Shown: positions 62,511 through 64,000 of the stretch, piece after piece
Layout of the letters: the number at the start of each line of letters is the position of its first letter
How positions within the stretch are numbered: position 1 is the stretch's first letter
From: Pempheris klunzingeri
Taxonomy: Eukaryota; Chordata; Actinopteri; Acropomatiformes; Pempheridae
Length of the DNA: 64,000 nt
Assembly (NCBI RefSeq): GCF_042242105.1
Contig: NC_092012.1
Span: 12,625,470 to 12,689,469, forward strand
Reading direction: 5' to 3'
Notes under the pieces: generated by a model
The model's database searches: none
Told to the model about the DNA's origin: nothing
The model's input: only the letters and a program-made list of their open reading frames with translations
Translations under genes and position numbers: made by a program

Positions 62511-63094
62511 ATCACACCCAAAGCTGATCATCAAACATGAAGCACTATGTGACTGTTTCAATGAAGACGCTAAAACTAGAAAATCACCATATAACATCTA
62601 AATAAACTGAGTGCTATTCTGAAGGTAAACTGTATGATTTGATGTTCACAGTTCATTCTTGATGGTGGAAACAGCAGTTGAGGAAGCAATCTCATCACAA
62701 GATCAAATTAGTAGCTGCTCTGGAGCTTTCAATCATGTCGCGTGATCTTCAACCACAGACTGGTGCTTAAAGTAATGGCATTTGAAAGCAACAACACAGC
62801 TACTAAACGGACTCAACGACTCAAAATGATTTGTTATTTAAATTAAATACTGAGAATTCCATTTAAAATAGAAATGGACCTCACTGGATATTAATTTGGA
62901 AACTGAAAACAAAATAATCTAAATATTTTCTGATCGCAGGATGTATCTTAAAAGAAGGAGAAGTGATGGACTCTTCTGTTGATGAAACAGTGTTGATTCT
63001 ACATCTTGATGCTACTAATGTCTGTGAAATTAAACAAGTTTATGGCCCCCGTCTGAAATATGTTAAATCCCCAGAAATTACTGATTCTGCGCCA

Positions 63095-63645
63095 GTTTGA
63101 AGTAGGGCCAGACCGATAAATTGGCTGGGATGATATAAGCCTGTAGCAAATATGTGGGTATCAATTCATAAATCAGCCAGTAATTAATAAGAAATTGCAA
63201 TACATGTTTGCAGTAATTAGAAACAGAGTCGCTGTTACTTTGTTTGTCAAACAGTGAGCTGTTTTTCTCTATAAAATGTCCCACTTGGTCACAATTTCCT
63301 AAAAAACAGAAATCCCTATCAGAAATGTTTGCTCCTGTTATGTGTCCATGTGAAAAAACATAGTAGCTAAGGTGTTAGTGGAGTTTTTAAACATACAACG
63401 TAACAGCTGTTTGTACACACTTTCACTTTTGCACAAATCAAATAATAATATATGATGTGATAATACTGAGCGTTACTGGTGGATTTTATTATGTTTTTGT
63501 TCCCCCATGTCCAGTCTTTCTGCTAAGCTAAGCTAACCGGCTCCTGGCAGTAGCTTTATATTTACCTTACAGTTATGTGTGTGGTATTGATCCTATGCGA
63601 CTTGAATAAGAATATTATCTCCAAGTGTCGAACTACTCCTTTAAA
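63095..63645. repeat. Fish interspersed repeat segments
   Basis: The 'gggccagaccgataaattggctgg' type segment (63105-63130) and the 'tgtccagtctttctgctaagctaagctaaccggctcctgg' to 'tcgaactactcctttaaa' segment (63508-63645) match wording common in repeat-derived fish sequence. Boundaries and class are uncertain. Confidence 0.4.
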
Positions 63646-64000
63646 CGGCTCAGAAAAACGGAAATTTTCATGAAAACTGGGCAAACTCGTGGGAAAATTG
63701 TTTTGTTATGAATATTTTGCTGTCATCATTGTCATCATTTTTTCATGATTCGCTGTCTAAATGGTGTCAAAGTGGTAGAAATGCCAAACTTTCTTTATAA
63801 ACAATGTCACATGGTCAGGTGATGTTTTTTCATATCTGAACTGCATGCCCCCGACTCTCGTCAAACGCCTCCCCTCTGTACAATAAAGTCAAACCAGATT
63901 CCCCATTACAGTTGACAGACAGACAGTAGGCACAAAGTTTAAAATAAAGGTCTTAAAGGGAATAAAAGCTTTGCAGTGAATGGTGAGGGAATTGTTAAGG
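63646..64000. other. Right-edge intergenic sequence
   Basis: No feature was recognised. Confidence 0.5.

Overview
This window looks like nuclear genomic DNA from a ray-finned (teleost) fish. It has intron-containing vertebrate genes with canonical GT/AG junctions, many microsatellites, a Tc1-type transposon, a decayed Ty3/gypsy-like retroelement, and the vertebrate gene pair lin7c-bdnf. No bacterial gene organisation is present. All four recognisable protein genes lie on the minus strand. Proteins were identified by reading translations against remembered vertebrate families; no database search was run.

Layout. (1) 1-14310 is an uninterrupted satellite array of about 83 head-to-tail monomers in three main length classes (167, 175 and 177 bp). 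Sequence variants are organised into higher-order blocks, and the array runs off the left edge of the window. (2) 14311-16530 is a minus-strand gag/protease/reverse-transcriptase fragment, broken by a stop and frameshifts and cut off exactly where the satellite begins. (3) 18550-22380 is a complete heavy-chain ferritin gene (177 aa, all ferroxidase ligands present), with an untranslated first exon carrying a canonical iron-responsive element. (4) 25190-28014 is rplp2, the acidic ribosomal stalk protein P2 (114 aa, five exons, TOP-type start). (5) 29920-31446 is a dead Tc1-like DNA transposon with about 220-bp inverted repeats. (6) About 32120-39702 is lin7c (201 aa, L27 plus PDZ) with a probable long 3' UTR. 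(7) 43104 to about 57480 is bdnf, with one coding exon (269-aa precursor) and dispersed 5' exons. (8) 57500-64000 is the upstream flank of bdnf, without a recognisable gene but with SINE-like and other interspersed repeats.

The most informative part is bdnf regulation. I can recognise counterparts of the mammalian alternative first exons from conserved landmarks. The exon I donor ends in ATG and would splice to give the MFHQVRR-type N-terminal extension. An RE1/NRSE silencer sits in the exon II position. An exon IV counterpart carries a short upstream ORF whose peptide resembles one readable in mammals, and an E-box plus CRE-like pair lies just upstream. These comparisons use remembered mammalian sequence and need alignment.

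No wholly new multi-gene system was found. The candidates for new biology are the higher-order satellite with its invariant 14-bp palindrome, the array/retroelement junction, and the bdnf exon IV upstream peptide.
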